Positions 1 through 7,214 of a DNA stretch of 64,000 bases are shown in pieces. The notes beneath the pieces are model-generated. The model saw only the letters and a list, made by a program, of their open reading frames with translations, made no database searches and was not told the origin of the DNA. The position numbers and the translations under genes were made by a program. The stretch's first letter is position 1, and the number at the start of each line of letters is the position of its first letter. Source of the DNA: Bacillus multifaciens. Lineage in GTDB: Bacteria; Bacillota; Bacilli; Bacillales; Bacillaceae_G. Where the stretch lies: assembly GCF_030756675.1 (NCBI RefSeq), contig NZ_JAVBXD010000002.1, forward strand, positions 62,001 through 126,000, in the 5' to 3' direction.

Positions 1-530
1 TCCTTACAACATATGCAACATATCAATTTACACATTTAACTTTAGAGACACCTTATAGTGAGATTATGAGAGACTATATTATTCGTTCATTTGGGATGTC
101 CTTTATCATGATGCCAATTATGACAGCAGGGATGAATGCTTTGCCAATGAAACTTATTTCTCATGGAACAGCAACGCAAAATACATCAAGACAAGTTGCG
201 GGCTCCATTGGAACTGCGCTTTTAATCACAATTATGACGCAGCAAACGACGAATCATATGGCAGACTATGCAAATGCAATTACAACGACAAACCCGATTA
301 TCGTAGGCAAACTAGCACAAATGGGCCAAAGCGTTGCTGCAATGACAGGATCAGCTCAGGCAGGAAACGCATTAGGCTCACAAATGCTGTTTGGGCAAGT
401 TTCGAAGTTATCCGTTATTAACGGAATTAATGATGCATTCTGGATTGCAACAATCTTAACGGCCATTGCATTAGTCTTATCGTTTTTCTTACAACCAGGA
501 AATAAGGCGAACAAAAAAGCAGAGAGATAA
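1..530 (+). CDS. DHA2-type MFS multidrug efflux permease, C-terminal part
   Basis: The reading frame is open from base 3 with no stop before the window edge, so this is the last ~175 residues of a longer protein whose start lies outside. It is strongly hydrophobic, with at least three membrane segments. The stretch RQVAGSIGTAL is typical of 14-helix DHA2 (EmrB/QacA/LmrB-like) drug:proton antiporters, and the chain ends in a basic tail (KANKKAER). The role is inferred as proton-driven export of toxic compounds across the cytoplasmic membrane. The substrate cannot be read from this fragment. A strong hairpin terminator follows the stop directly. An internal ATG at 66 is not the true start. Confidence 0.85.
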   Translation, partial: LTTYATYQFTHLTLETPYSEIMRDYIIRSFGMSFIMMPIMTAGMNALPMKLISHGTATQNTSRQVAGSIGTALLITIMTQQTTNHMADYANAITTTNPIIVGKLAQMGQSVAAMTGSAQAGNALGSQMLFGQVSKLSVINGINDAFWIATILTAIALVLSFFLQPGNKANKKAER

Positions 531-545
531 TCTCTGCTTTTTTGT
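513..545. terminator. Bidirectional intrinsic terminator
   Basis: The stem GCAGAGA/TCTCTGC (519-525 with 531-537) is flanked by A6 on the left and T6 on the right, so it can end the efflux gene on the plus strand and the convergent small membrane gene on the minus strand. Confidence 0.85.
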
Positions 546-557
546 GTATTTACTATA

Positions 558-899
558 TTAAAAGATAAAAATACCGACCAGAGCGGTTGTGCAAATTAAC
601 CCACCAATATTTCGGATGCTACTCATTTGACTACGTGCACCAGCAAGGAGTGTAAGGAATCCAGTGAGAGCTAATAATCCGAAGTATAGACCAGTTGCAA
701 AGGTAAAAAAACTTCCTAGATGGATGAGTAGAACCGACACATAAGGCATGCAAGTGAATAGGCAAGTAAATAAGCCAAGTAGACTAATAAGAAGTTTTTT
801 ATGTATGAATCCTTTTATGATTAAAAAGATACCTGCGATAATTCCAGTAAGTACAAGAGCTGGAAGTAACAGCATCCACAGTAAGCTAAGTATATTCAT
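558..899 (-). CDS. Small hypothetical membrane protein, 113 aa
   Basis: About four hydrophobic segments separated by short loops (LLWMLLLPALVLTGIIAGIF at the N-terminus, two central segments, and one at the C-terminus). No catalytic motif is visible and I do not recognise a named family. It is clearly paralogous to the 117-aa protein at 1608-1961. Both start M-x-I-x-S-L-L-W, share IIKG..HKKxxI near residue 30, and share LLAGARSQ/LLAGVSGARHQ followed by SI+..G near the C-terminus. It lies 24 bp downstream of the gene at 924-1286 on the same strand, so the two are probably co-transcribed. Function unknown. Confidence 0.7.
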   Translation of the reverse strand: MNILSLLWMLLLPALVLTGIIAGIFLIIKGFIHKKLLISLLGLFTCLFTCMPYVSVLLIHLGSFFTFATGLYFGLLALTGFLTLLAGARSQMSSIRNIGGLICTTALVGIFIF

Positions 900-923
900 A
901 CAAACTCTCCTCTATTTTATAGA

Positions 924-1286
924 TCACCAAAGGATTACAAAAGTAGCGAATAAAACGGAAACAAGAATGATAATACTTTTTCCTTTCCTGTTTTGCCACG
1001 TTCGAACAGCATATACCACGCCGCCTATTATGAAAGGGATACAACCGATTACTTGTAAAACAATGATAGATAGTAAACGCCCTAAAGTTGCTAGAAAAAG
1101 TCCTAGTAGAATAATCCCGCGTGTGAAAAGAAATTGAGGAGATTTGAGAGTAGTAAGAGCTGCATTTTTTTCCTCTTTATCCATTTTGAAATATCTTCGT
1201 AAAACGGAAAATAGAGGGATTAACCATATGATTAAAAAACTCACTAACTTATCAATATTTATGTGCAAAGATCGTGCTCCTTTCAT
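924..1286 (-). CDS. Small hypothetical membrane protein, 120 aa
   Basis: The protein has a hydrophobic segment near residues 14-32, a charged cytoplasmic stretch (RRYFKMDKEEKN), then about three more membrane segments. No family is recognised. It is not an obvious paralog of its neighbours, but it lies between two copies of one small-membrane-protein family (558-899 and 1608-1961) in the same orientation. It probably forms a two-gene unit with the gene at 558-899. Confidence 0.6.
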   Translation of the reverse strand: MKGARSLHINIDKLVSFLIIWLIPLFSVLRRYFKMDKEEKNAALTTLKSPQFLFTRGIILLGLFLATLGRLLSIIVLQVIGCIPFIIGGVVYAVRTWQNRKGKSIIILVSVLFATFVILW

Positions 1287-1448
1287 GAAAGGGTAATATG
1301 TATAATTATCTACTAAAAACCATTATTTGTCATTATGTTATGTGAATTTATGTATGAGTTAAGAAAAGTTACTCGATTAACAAACGATTGAAATAATTGA
1401 AACGCTAGTATGGGATTATAATGATTATTAGTTGTTTCGTTCAACTAG

Positions 1449-1498
1449 CCATTGGTGAGGGTGGGGAAGACCCCCCACAGATGGAAATTTCACTTTAT
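1449..1498 (+). repeat. Right-end remnant of a bcr1-like repeat
   Basis: This matches the 3' end of the TTTAT-bounded repeats at 11524, 23342 and 32779: a CCAT..GATGG hairpin followed by GATGGAAATTTCACTTTAT. The hairpin is kept although its stem has changed (GTGGGG/CCCCAC instead of the GTGG.../...CCAC version elsewhere). The left part of the element (TTTATCCCGC...) is missing. The rest of the gap 1287-1607 shows no convincing gene. Confidence 0.6.
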
Positions 1499-1607
1499 TC
1501 TACTTTTACAGTCATTTTTGGAAGAGTTTCTTGCCTGCAACTTACTAAAAATAATAAGCCAAAAAACAAGAGGAATTTTTTCAAGTTACGTTCTCCCTTC
1601 AAGAGAA

Positions 1608-1961
1608 TTACATCATTTCATAAAAAAATATCCCTGTTACAACAAGTGAACATACCGTAATCCCTACACGCTTAATGCTAGTTAGTTGATGGCGTGCCCC
1701 GCTAACGCCTGCTAATAAACTAGCAATAGCTAAAATCCCCCAGTACATAGACGTCGAAAGTGGGAGAGACTGTTGTGCATCTTTTCCAATCCCTGCAAAA
1801 ATAAGCGGCAGAAGAACGAGTGACAAACAAATGATGCCCATTAGAAGAATAAACCATTTTTTATGTACACTTCCTTTTATGATAAAAAATAATCCCCCGC
1901 CAATGCCGCATAGAGCAAGAACGGGTACGAAAAAAATCCAAAGTAAGCTGAAGATTGGCAT
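1608..1961 (-). CDS. Small hypothetical membrane protein, 117 aa
   Basis: Paralog of the protein at 558-899, with about four membrane segments and conserved positions such as SLLWIFFVPVLALCGI at the start, IIKGSVHKKW near residue 30, and LLAGVSGARHQLTSIKRVG near the C-terminus. The start ATG has a ribosome-binding site (AGGAGG-like, read from 1968-1975). It is separated from the 924-1286 gene by a gap holding a bcr1-like remnant. Function unknown. The paralogy suggests a tandem duplication. Confidence 0.7.
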   Translation of the reverse strand: MPIFSLLWIFFVPVLALCGIGGGLFFIIKGSVHKKWFILLMGIICLSLVLLPLIFAGIGKDAQQSLPLSTSMYWGILAIASLLAGVSGARHQLTSIKRVGITVCSLVVTGIFFYEMM

Positions 1962-2094
1962 GTGTAAGAAAACCTCCTGTGAAAATTAGTGCAATTTTAT
2001 AGTATTAGTTATATTTTATAATATAGATCTTGTTTTGGATATATCTTACATAAAATGATTCCAGTTTATAAAATTTGAAAATGCTTTAAATAAT

Positions 2095-2128
2095 AAAACG
2101 CCATTATGCAACCATAATGGCGTTTCAT
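2095..2128. terminator. Intrinsic terminator, hairpin ACGCCATTAT/ATAATGGCGT
   Basis: A 10-bp perfect stem with loop gcaacc lies next to the stop of the minus-strand CPBP gene. On the minus strand the stem is followed by TTTTATTATTT. Confidence 0.75.
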
Positions 2129-2836
2129 TCAGTACAAGAAGGAACATGTATTAATTGTGATGTGAAGCAGGATAGCTGGAACGATAGAATTCGTTTGTTT
2201 ATATAATAAAGAGGCAAAGAGACCAGTAATAAAGGCACTTACCATAATCCCAACTGAATACGTATGAGCGACGCCAAATAAGAAACTTGAAATGATTGCA
2301 GCTGGCCAAAATGTGAATTTCTCTTCAAAGAAACGTAAGAGAATGCCTCTGCATATTAATTCTTCTTTAATAGGTGCAAGTAATCCGACTGCAATAATTA
2401 GTAAGAATTTGTATTGCTCTAACGTAGCGAAATCTAATGCATTTACTTGTTCTTGTACCGAATTAGGGAAAATTTTATCTAGTATAACAAGATCGATAAA
2501 GATACCGATAGCATAATAAAGGAGTACGTAGGCATACGTACGAAAAGATTTTAAACATTGAAAATCGATAGCTGGTAATACTAGCGTTTTAAGTGGTTTA
2601 TGCTTCACGATATATAGTATTAAAAAGAATAAGGCTATGCATTCATAGCTAATATTTTCAAGTGATTCAAGTAGAGATTTATGTGTATTTGGGCGAGCAT
2701 ATCCATATAACTCGATAGGTAGTATGGTGAAAACTGCATTAATTATTGGAATAACGAGAATAATCATTAACAGGATTCCAAGAAATTCAAGCCAAGATAT
2801 TTTTGTTTGTTGTTCTATTTGTACATGTGTTTGCAA
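2129..2836 (-). CDS. CPBP-family intramembrane protein, probable protease (TTG start)
   Basis: A multi-pass membrane protein with the CPBP (Abi/CAAX-protease-like) signature: EExxxR in EELICRGILLRFFEEKF, FGVAHTYS, and an H...N motif (HITINT) near the C-terminus. The family includes prenyl-protein proteases and bacteriocin self-immunity proteins. The substrate here is unknown. I chose TTG at 2836 because AAGGAG lies 8 bases upstream and the resulting start (QTHVQIEQQTKISW) aligns with the start of the tandem paralog (QHSVQLTYNQNHSLSW). A longer reading from ATG at 2902 would overlap the upstream gene and place the ribosome-binding site inside the coding region. 235 aa. Confidence 0.8.
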   Translation of the reverse strand: MQTHVQIEQQTKISWLEFLGILLMIILVIPIINAVFTILPIELYGYARPNTHKSLLESLENISYECIALFFLILYIVKHKPLKTLVLPAIDFQCLKSFRTYAYVLLYYAIGIFIDLVILDKIFPNSVQEQVNALDFATLEQYKFLLIIAVGLLAPIKEELICRGILLRFFEEKFTFWPAAIISSFLFGVAHTYSVGIMVSAFITGLFASLLYKQTNSIVPAILLHITINTCSFLY

Positions 2837-2888
2837 AGTGGTGCTCCTTTTTAATAATAGTAATTTGATTTTGTGTACCTCTTGTTTA

Positions 2889-3602
2889 TTATAAAAACGC
2901 AAGCGTATTATTCATCATATGAAATAACATAGCTGGCATAATAGAATTCGTTTTTCTACATAGTACAGCCATAAACATACCCATCATAAAAGCACTGACC
3001 ATAACACCTAGAGAATATGTATGGGCGATTCCGAAGATGAAGCTTGAGCTAATTGCTGCTATCCAAAATGGGAAACGCTGCTGGAAAAATTGAAGAATGA
3101 TTCCGCGGAAAATAAGCTCTTCAAAAATGGGAATGAAAATCGCACTTCCTAAAATTAATAGAATCTTATATTGTTTTAAAGTTTCTAGGTTTAAGGCTAA
3201 ATCTTGTTCTTGTGTTGCATGAGGAAATATCTTAGAAATTATTAATACATTAATTACAATGCTAAGCCCAAAGAAAAGAAATAAGTATATATATGTATGA
3301 ACTTTTCGGAGCGCTTGAAAATTGAAAACAGGTAATAATAGTTTTTTTAAGGGTTCATATTTAAAAATAAATAATAATAAAATAAGCAGTTGTAATAAAG
3401 TACTTCCGGTATTTCCAAGTGAGCTATATAGGGCACTTGTTTTTTTGTCAGAAATGCCTTCGCTGTAAAGCATAAACGGAAGAGCTACAAATAAACTGCT
3501 TATAGTGCTTGCCCCAAAAAAAGCAAATAAAACGGAACCAATAAATTTTCCCCATGATAAAGAATGATTTTGATTGTATGTGAGTTGTACAGAATGTTGC
3601 AT
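2889..3602 (-). CDS. CPBP-family intramembrane protein, probable protease
   Basis: 237 aa with several membrane helices and the CPBP motifs EELIFRGIILQFFQQRF, FGIAHTYS and HMMNN. It lies 52 bp upstream of a close paralog (2129-2836), and similarity runs along the whole length, so this is a tandem duplication. The start ATG at 3602 is preceded by AAAGGA. The glutamates, arginine and histidines of the family active site are present in both copies, so neither looks inactivated. Possible roles (inference) are protease, bacteriocin immunity or signalling. Confidence 0.8.
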   Translation of the reverse strand: MQHSVQLTYNQNHSLSWGKFIGSVLFAFFGASTISSLFVALPFMLYSEGISDKKTSALYSSLGNTGSTLLQLLILLLFIFKYEPLKKLLLPVFNFQALRKVHTYIYLFLFFGLSIVINVLIISKIFPHATQEQDLALNLETLKQYKILLILGSAIFIPIFEELIFRGIILQFFQQRFPFWIAAISSSFIFGIAHTYSLGVMVSAFMMGMFMAVLCRKTNSIMPAMLFHMMNNTLAFL

Positions 3603-3705
3603 ATATCGAATCCTTTCTATTATTTATATATAAAATTATACATATTTTGATAAAATATTCCATAAATTAATATTACATAATAGTTCGAAATTTCATAATC
3701 AAAGT

Positions 3706-3739
3706 AAAAATCACCTTAGTATTTACTAAGGTGATTTTT
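3706..3739. terminator. Bidirectional intrinsic terminator
   Basis: Perfect hairpin AAAAATCACCTTAGT/ACTAAGGTGATTTTT with loop attt. It serves the minus-strand HD-domain gene that stops at 3753. Confidence 0.85.
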
Positions 3740-3752
3740 GACTAGTTATTGA

Positions 3753-4325
3753 TTAACAGATTTGCTCTGCTTTTTTATTGGTAGAAATATGAGCATCGGA
3801 CGCTGATTGTTGGACTTGTAATTCACGATCTAACATCTGATCTAATCGTTGGATTGCTTGCAATGCTTTTTCATAAGAAATTGTTCGATAGTGATGTGCC
3901 CCGCCCGGTTCCTCATCGGCTTCGTCTGCCCATTTAATAATATTTTGGAGAGGTGTTCTCTCAAGAGTTTGTTCTACTAGAAAAGAATCAGTGTGCAGGA
4001 GAATGGCAACGGAAATTTCCTTTGCTTGTTTTGGGTGTTCTCCTAATCGAATTAGCAATTTATGAGCTCTTTCCGCTCCTTTAATCGCATGTATATCATT
4101 TTTCTTGTACAATTCATAGTCCCATTGTCCGTTTTGATACCATGTGTGATGTCCTATATCATGAAGAAAACCAGCCTTTGTTGCCGCATCGACTGAGGCG
4201 TGATGCTTTTTGGCTAAGTGAAACGCATGGTAAGCGACGGCAATCGCGTGAACCATTCCAGCACGGTTTACATACTTTTGTGTAATATGATGTTTGAAAA
4301 TTTGTTCAAGTGTAACACGGCGCAT
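3753..4325 (-). CDS. HD-domain phosphohydrolase-like protein
   Basis: 190 aa. The metal-binding HD motif is in GFLHDIGHHTW, with an upstream histidine (MVHAIAVAYHAFHL) and downstream DIHAIKGAERA and LLHTDSF, which give the usual H...HD...H/D arrangement. HD proteins hydrolyse phosphoester bonds, often in nucleotides. The substrate is unknown here. I chose ATG at 4325 (MRRVTLEQIF) because AAAAGGAGTG lies ten bases upstream. An in-frame ATG at 4382 would give a 19-residue extension with no support. Cytoplasmic, probably monocistronic, with its own terminator. Confidence 0.8.
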   Translation of the reverse strand: MRRVTLEQIFKHHITQKYVNRAGMVHAIAVAYHAFHLAKKHHASVDAATKAGFLHDIGHHTWYQNGQWDYELYKKNDIHAIKGAERAHKLLIRLGEHPKQAKEISVAILLHTDSFLVEQTLERTPLQNIIKWADEADEEPGGAHHYRTISYEKALQAIQRLDQMLDRELQVQQSASDAHISTNKKAEQIC

Positions 4326-4645
4326 AAAGTATTCACTCCTTTTATTCATTGCTGTATATGACGGAAACGAACAGGTCGACATAAGTATATTTCGAACATT
4401 TTACTTCATCATGTTGTATTAGTAAAGTAGAAATGTTTGTGAGAAGAGGAAGTTAAGGAGGAACAGTTTCTAAAATGATGGGTTCCATTGTTATATAAAT
4501 CCATGTTAATTTTTCGCCATCTTTGTCTAGCTTTGCCTCCTAAAGCCTCATGTCTAAGAACCTTCCACACGAGAAGGTAAAAATACCTTCTGTGTGAAAG
4601 AACCTTAGCCAACGGGTCTAAACAGTCGGATCCGCTTTTCTTTAG

Positions 4646-4720
4646 AAGTCGCTTCTATGCACGGTCAGATGCTCTCGTTTGTCCCTAAATAAAAGAGAGG
4701 TTTTGATGTCTTTTTTTAAA
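4646..4720 (-). repeat. Dispersed repeat family B, minus-strand copy
   Basis: The reverse complement reads GACATC...GAGAGCATCTGACCGTG then CATAGAAGCGACTT. It closely matches copies at 39952-40046 and 38271-38440 (GAGAGCATCTGG[TC]CG[TC]G). The rest of the gap 4326-4767 has no gene I believe. It holds a hairpin at 4566-4596 (CACAC-AGAAGGTA/TACCTTCT-GTGTG) and sequence resembling the extra module of the longer family-B copies and the inner part of the repeat at 32779. Confidence 0.6.
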
Positions 4721-4725
4721 CATAA

Positions 4726-4761
4726 AAGTCACCCTAGCTTTTTCCTGCTAAGGTGACTTTC
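4726..4761 (-). terminator. Terminator of sspI
   Basis: Hairpin AAAGTCACC.TAGC/GCTA.GGTGACTTT downstream of the sspI stop, followed on the minus strand by TTTTATGTTT. Confidence 0.75.
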
Positions 4762-4767
4762 TCTTGC

Positions 4768-4977
4768 TTATTTTTTTAATCCTTGCTCTAGCGTAGATAA
4801 CATTTCATGCTTTTCATTTTCATCAGCATTTTTCCAAATGACTTCGAATAACACGCCAAGGCCTGGGAGCATTTTTTCTTCCCCGCTTTGAATGGCATCG
4901 ACAATTGTTTCTTGTAATTGGTCTTGTGTATTTCCAGATACGTTGGCTAATACAGCACCGCGTAAATTAAAGTTCAT
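4768..4977 (-). CDS. sspI: Small acid-soluble spore protein SspI
   Basis: 69 aa. The sequence starts [15 protein letters not shown] and continues [21 protein letters not shown], which I recognise as SspI, a minor spore-core protein made in the forespore. The start is ATG at 4977, with AGAGGTG six bases upstream. A GTG at 4986 lies inside that ribosome-binding site and is rejected. The position next to ysgA and pheS matches B. subtilis order. It sits alone on the minus strand and carries its own terminator. Confidence 0.93.
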   Translation of the reverse strand: MNFNLRGAVLANVSGNTQDQLQETIVDAIQSGEEKMLPGLGVLFEVIWKNADENEKHEMLSTLEQGLKK

Positions 4978-5092
4978 CGCTTTCACCTCTTTTTAGGAAT
5001 GGAAACTGACGTTAGTTTTTGTTCTTTTTTATGTAAATATGTATGAAAAATAGGCTATAATGAGAAGACAAGAAGAGAGGGAAATACATATT

Positions 5093-5857
5093 ATGAAAAA
5101 CATTGATTCAGTACAAAATCCGCGCGTAAAGCAGTGGAAGAAGCTGCAAACGAAAAAAGAGCGCGATAAAAAAGGATTATTTTTTGTAGAAGGATTCCAT
5201 TTAGTAGAGGAAGCTTTAAAAGCAGGCGTTGCAACGGAGCTAATCGTTTCAGATCAAACAGACCTTCCGAAAGATTGGACGGTTGCTGATGTAGAAATGT
5301 ATATTGTGGCTGAAGCGGTTGTAAAAGTGCTAAGTGAAACCGAAACGACGCAAGGAGTATTTGCGGTTTGTGAGAAACATGAAAAAGAAATCGCTCTTAC
5401 AAATGGGAAGTTTCTACTATTAGATGGCCTGCAAGACCCAGGGAATTTAGGGACAATCATTCGTACCGCAGATGCAGCTGGACTTGACGCTGTTATTCTT
5501 GGAGAAGGATGTGTCGATGTATATAACAGTAAAGTACTACGCTCTACGCAAGGTTCTGTATTCCATTTACCGATTGTAAAAGGAAACTTAGAAGAATGGG
5601 TAGACAAGTTAACTGAAGAGAACGTTCCTGTATACGGAACAGCTCTTGAAAATGGGGTTCCATACGGTGAAGTAGCACCAACGGGGAGCTTTGCATTAAT
5701 TGTAGGTAACGAAGGAAACGGCGTTCGCCAAGAGCTTCTTGCGAAATGTAAGCAAAACTTATACATTCCGATTTACGGAGGAGCAGAATCATTAAATGTT
5801 GCGGTTGCAGCAGGTATTTTAACATATTATTTACAAACTCCGGTTGCGAATCGCTAA
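5093..5857 (+). CDS. ysgA: TrmH/SpoU-family RNA 2'-O-methyltransferase (YsgA)
   Basis: 254 aa. An N-terminal substrate-binding domain (SVQNPRVKQWKKLQTKKERDKKG..FFVEGFHLVEEAL) is followed by a SPOUT methyltransferase domain with motifs DGLQDPGNLGTIIRTADAAG, IVGNEGNGV and IPIYGGAESLNVAVAAGI. These form the knotted S-adenosylmethionine site. It methylates a ribose 2'-OH in rRNA or tRNA. The exact target is not readable. I chose ATG at 5093 because residues from KNIDSVQNPRV match the family start. The ORF can be extended to 5060 without support. It lies between sspI (divergent) and the pheS T-box, as in B. subtilis. Confidence 0.9.
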   Translation: MKNIDSVQNPRVKQWKKLQTKKERDKKGLFFVEGFHLVEEALKAGVATELIVSDQTDLPKDWTVADVEMYIVAEAVVKVLSETETTQGVFAVCEKHEKEIALTNGKFLLLDGLQDPGNLGTIIRTADAAGLDAVILGEGCVDVYNSKVLRSTQGSVFHLPIVKGNLEEWVDKLTEENVPVYGTALENGVPYGEVAPTGSFALIVGNEGNGVRQELLAKCKQNLYIPIYGGAESLNVAVAAGILTYYLQTPVANR

Positions 5858-5892
5858 AAAACTTCTTATAATAGGTGGAAGTGAAATATTAA

Positions 5893-6137
5893 AAAACGAT
5901 GATAGAGAAGAGTAGCTTGCAAAATCGCCATATAGGGAGAGAATGTCATAGACTGAAAGCATTCTTATGGTAGACGGAAGTGAATTCACCTCTGGAGTTG
6001 ACGCCAGGACCATTGTATGTAAAGGCGTTCCGGTCTAACAAACCGTTATAACGAATTAAGTGGGCAGACTCGTTCTGTCAATTTAGGGTGGTACCGCGAA
6101 TTTACCTCGTCCCTTTTTAGGGAGCGAGGTTTTTTTA
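5893..6137 (+). promoter_or_regulatory. T-box riboswitch, phenylalanine (UUC) specifier
   Basis: The leader of pheST. The specifier region reads AGTGAATTCACC, giving UUC (Phe). The T-box sequence AGGGTGGTACCGCG is at 6085-6098. The terminator hairpin ACCTCG.CCCT/AGGG.GCGAGGT with a T run is at 6104-6137. Uncharged tRNA-Phe is expected to pair with the specifier and the T-box and so favour the antiterminator, which raises pheST transcription when phenylalanyl-tRNA is low. The specifier codon matches the downstream enzyme. Confidence 0.93.
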
Positions 6138-6161
6138 TTTTTAAAATTAGGAGGGTTCCAA

Positions 6162-7196
6162 ATGGAAGCACGTTTAAAAGAGCTAAAGCAAGAAGCGTTA
6201 GAGCTTATTGAAAAAGCGAAAGAGCTAAAGGGCTTAAACGATGTACGCGTTGCGTATTTAGGAAAAAAAGGTCCAATTACAGAAGTACTGCGCGGCATGG
6301 GGAAATTATCTCCAGAAGAGCGCCCGCGTATGGGAGCTTTAGTAAATGAAGTGCGCGAGGCAATTCAAACGCGTTTAGAAGAAAAAGTGAATCATTTAGA
6401 AAAAGCAGTAATTGAAGCGAAATTAGCATCTGAAACAATTGATGTAACATTACCAGGACGTCCTGTAAATACAGGTTGCCATCATCCATTAACAGCGGTT
6501 GTGGAGCAAATTGAAGATTTATTTATCGGTATGGGATATGAAGTTGCTGAAGGTCCAGAAGTAGAAAAAGACTACTACAACTTCGAAGCGTTAAACTTAC
6601 CGAAAGATCACCCGGCACGCGATATGCAAGATTCTTTCTACATTACAGAAGAAATGTTACTTCGTACACATACATCTTCTGTGCAAGCGAGAACGATGGA
6701 GGGGAATACAGAAAAAGGTCCAATCAAAATTATTTGCCCTGGTAAAGTATATCGCCGCGATGATGATGATGCGACGCACTCTCACCAGTTCATGCAAATT
6801 GAGGGCCTTGTAATCGATAAAAACATTCGTATGAGTGACTTAAAAGGAACATTACAAGCATTCGCGAAGAAGATGTTCGGTGAAGATCGTGAAATTCGCC
6901 TTCGTCCAAGTTTCTTCCCATTCACAGAGCCATCTGTTGAGATGGATATTTCATGTATGATGTGTCATGGCAAAGGTTGCGGCACTTGTAAAGGAACTGG
7001 CTGGATCGAAATTTTAGGTGCAGGTATGGTTCACCCAAATGTTCTTGAAATGGCTGGCTATGATTCAAAAGAATATCAAGGCTTCGCATTCGGTATGGGT
7101 GCAGAGCGTATTGCGATGTTAAAGTACGGCGTTGATGACATTCGTCATTTCTATACAAACGATGTACGTTTCTTACAACAATTCAAACGAGCGTAA
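6162..7196 (+). CDS. pheS: Phenylalanine-tRNA ligase alpha subunit
   Basis: 344 aa, the usual bacterial length. It charges tRNA-Phe as an alpha2-beta2 enzyme with PheT in the cytoplasm. An N-terminal coiled coil (residues 1-90) is followed by the class II catalytic core: [21 protein letters not shown], the motif 2 region [18 protein letters not shown], and motif 3 [19 protein letters not shown] near the C-terminus. The cysteine-rich [17 protein letters not shown] segment is normal for Firmicutes PheS. AGGAGG lies upstream of the ATG. It is transcribed from the T-box leader, with pheT 18 bp downstream. Confidence 0.97.
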   Translation: MEARLKELKQEALELIEKAKELKGLNDVRVAYLGKKGPITEVLRGMGKLSPEERPRMGALVNEVREAIQTRLEEKVNHLEKAVIEAKLASETIDVTLPGRPVNTGCHHPLTAVVEQIEDLFIGMGYEVAEGPEVEKDYYNFEALNLPKDHPARDMQDSFYITEEMLLRTHTSSVQARTMEGNTEKGPIKIICPGKVYRRDDDDATHSHQFMQIEGLVIDKNIRMSDLKGTLQAFAKKMFGEDREIRLRPSFFPFTEPSVEMDISCMMCHGKGCGTCKGTGWIEILGAGMVHPNVLEMAGYDSKEYQGFAFGMGAERIAMLKYGVDDIRHFYTNDVRFLQQFKRA

Positions 7197-7214
7197 GGGA
7201 AGGAGAGATAAAGA

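Noticed and set aside
748-1137. 129-aa plus-strand frame
   Set aside because: It runs antisense across two coherent minus-strand membrane genes and has a random-looking basic composition.
1421-1660. 79-aa and 65-aa plus-strand frames
   Set aside because: They cross the bcr1-like remnant and have no ribosome-binding site or protein-like composition.
2107-2113. GCAACCA as a third ECF promoter
   Set aside because: It is the loop of a terminator hairpin, and no TCTAATAG follows at 17 bases.
4409-4612. 67-aa minus-strand frame
   Set aside because: It lies in repeat-rich intergenic sequence and covers the hairpin at 4566-4596. No start signal.
5254-5766. 170-aa minus-strand frame
   Set aside because: It is fully antisense to ysgA, which has clear methyltransferase motifs.
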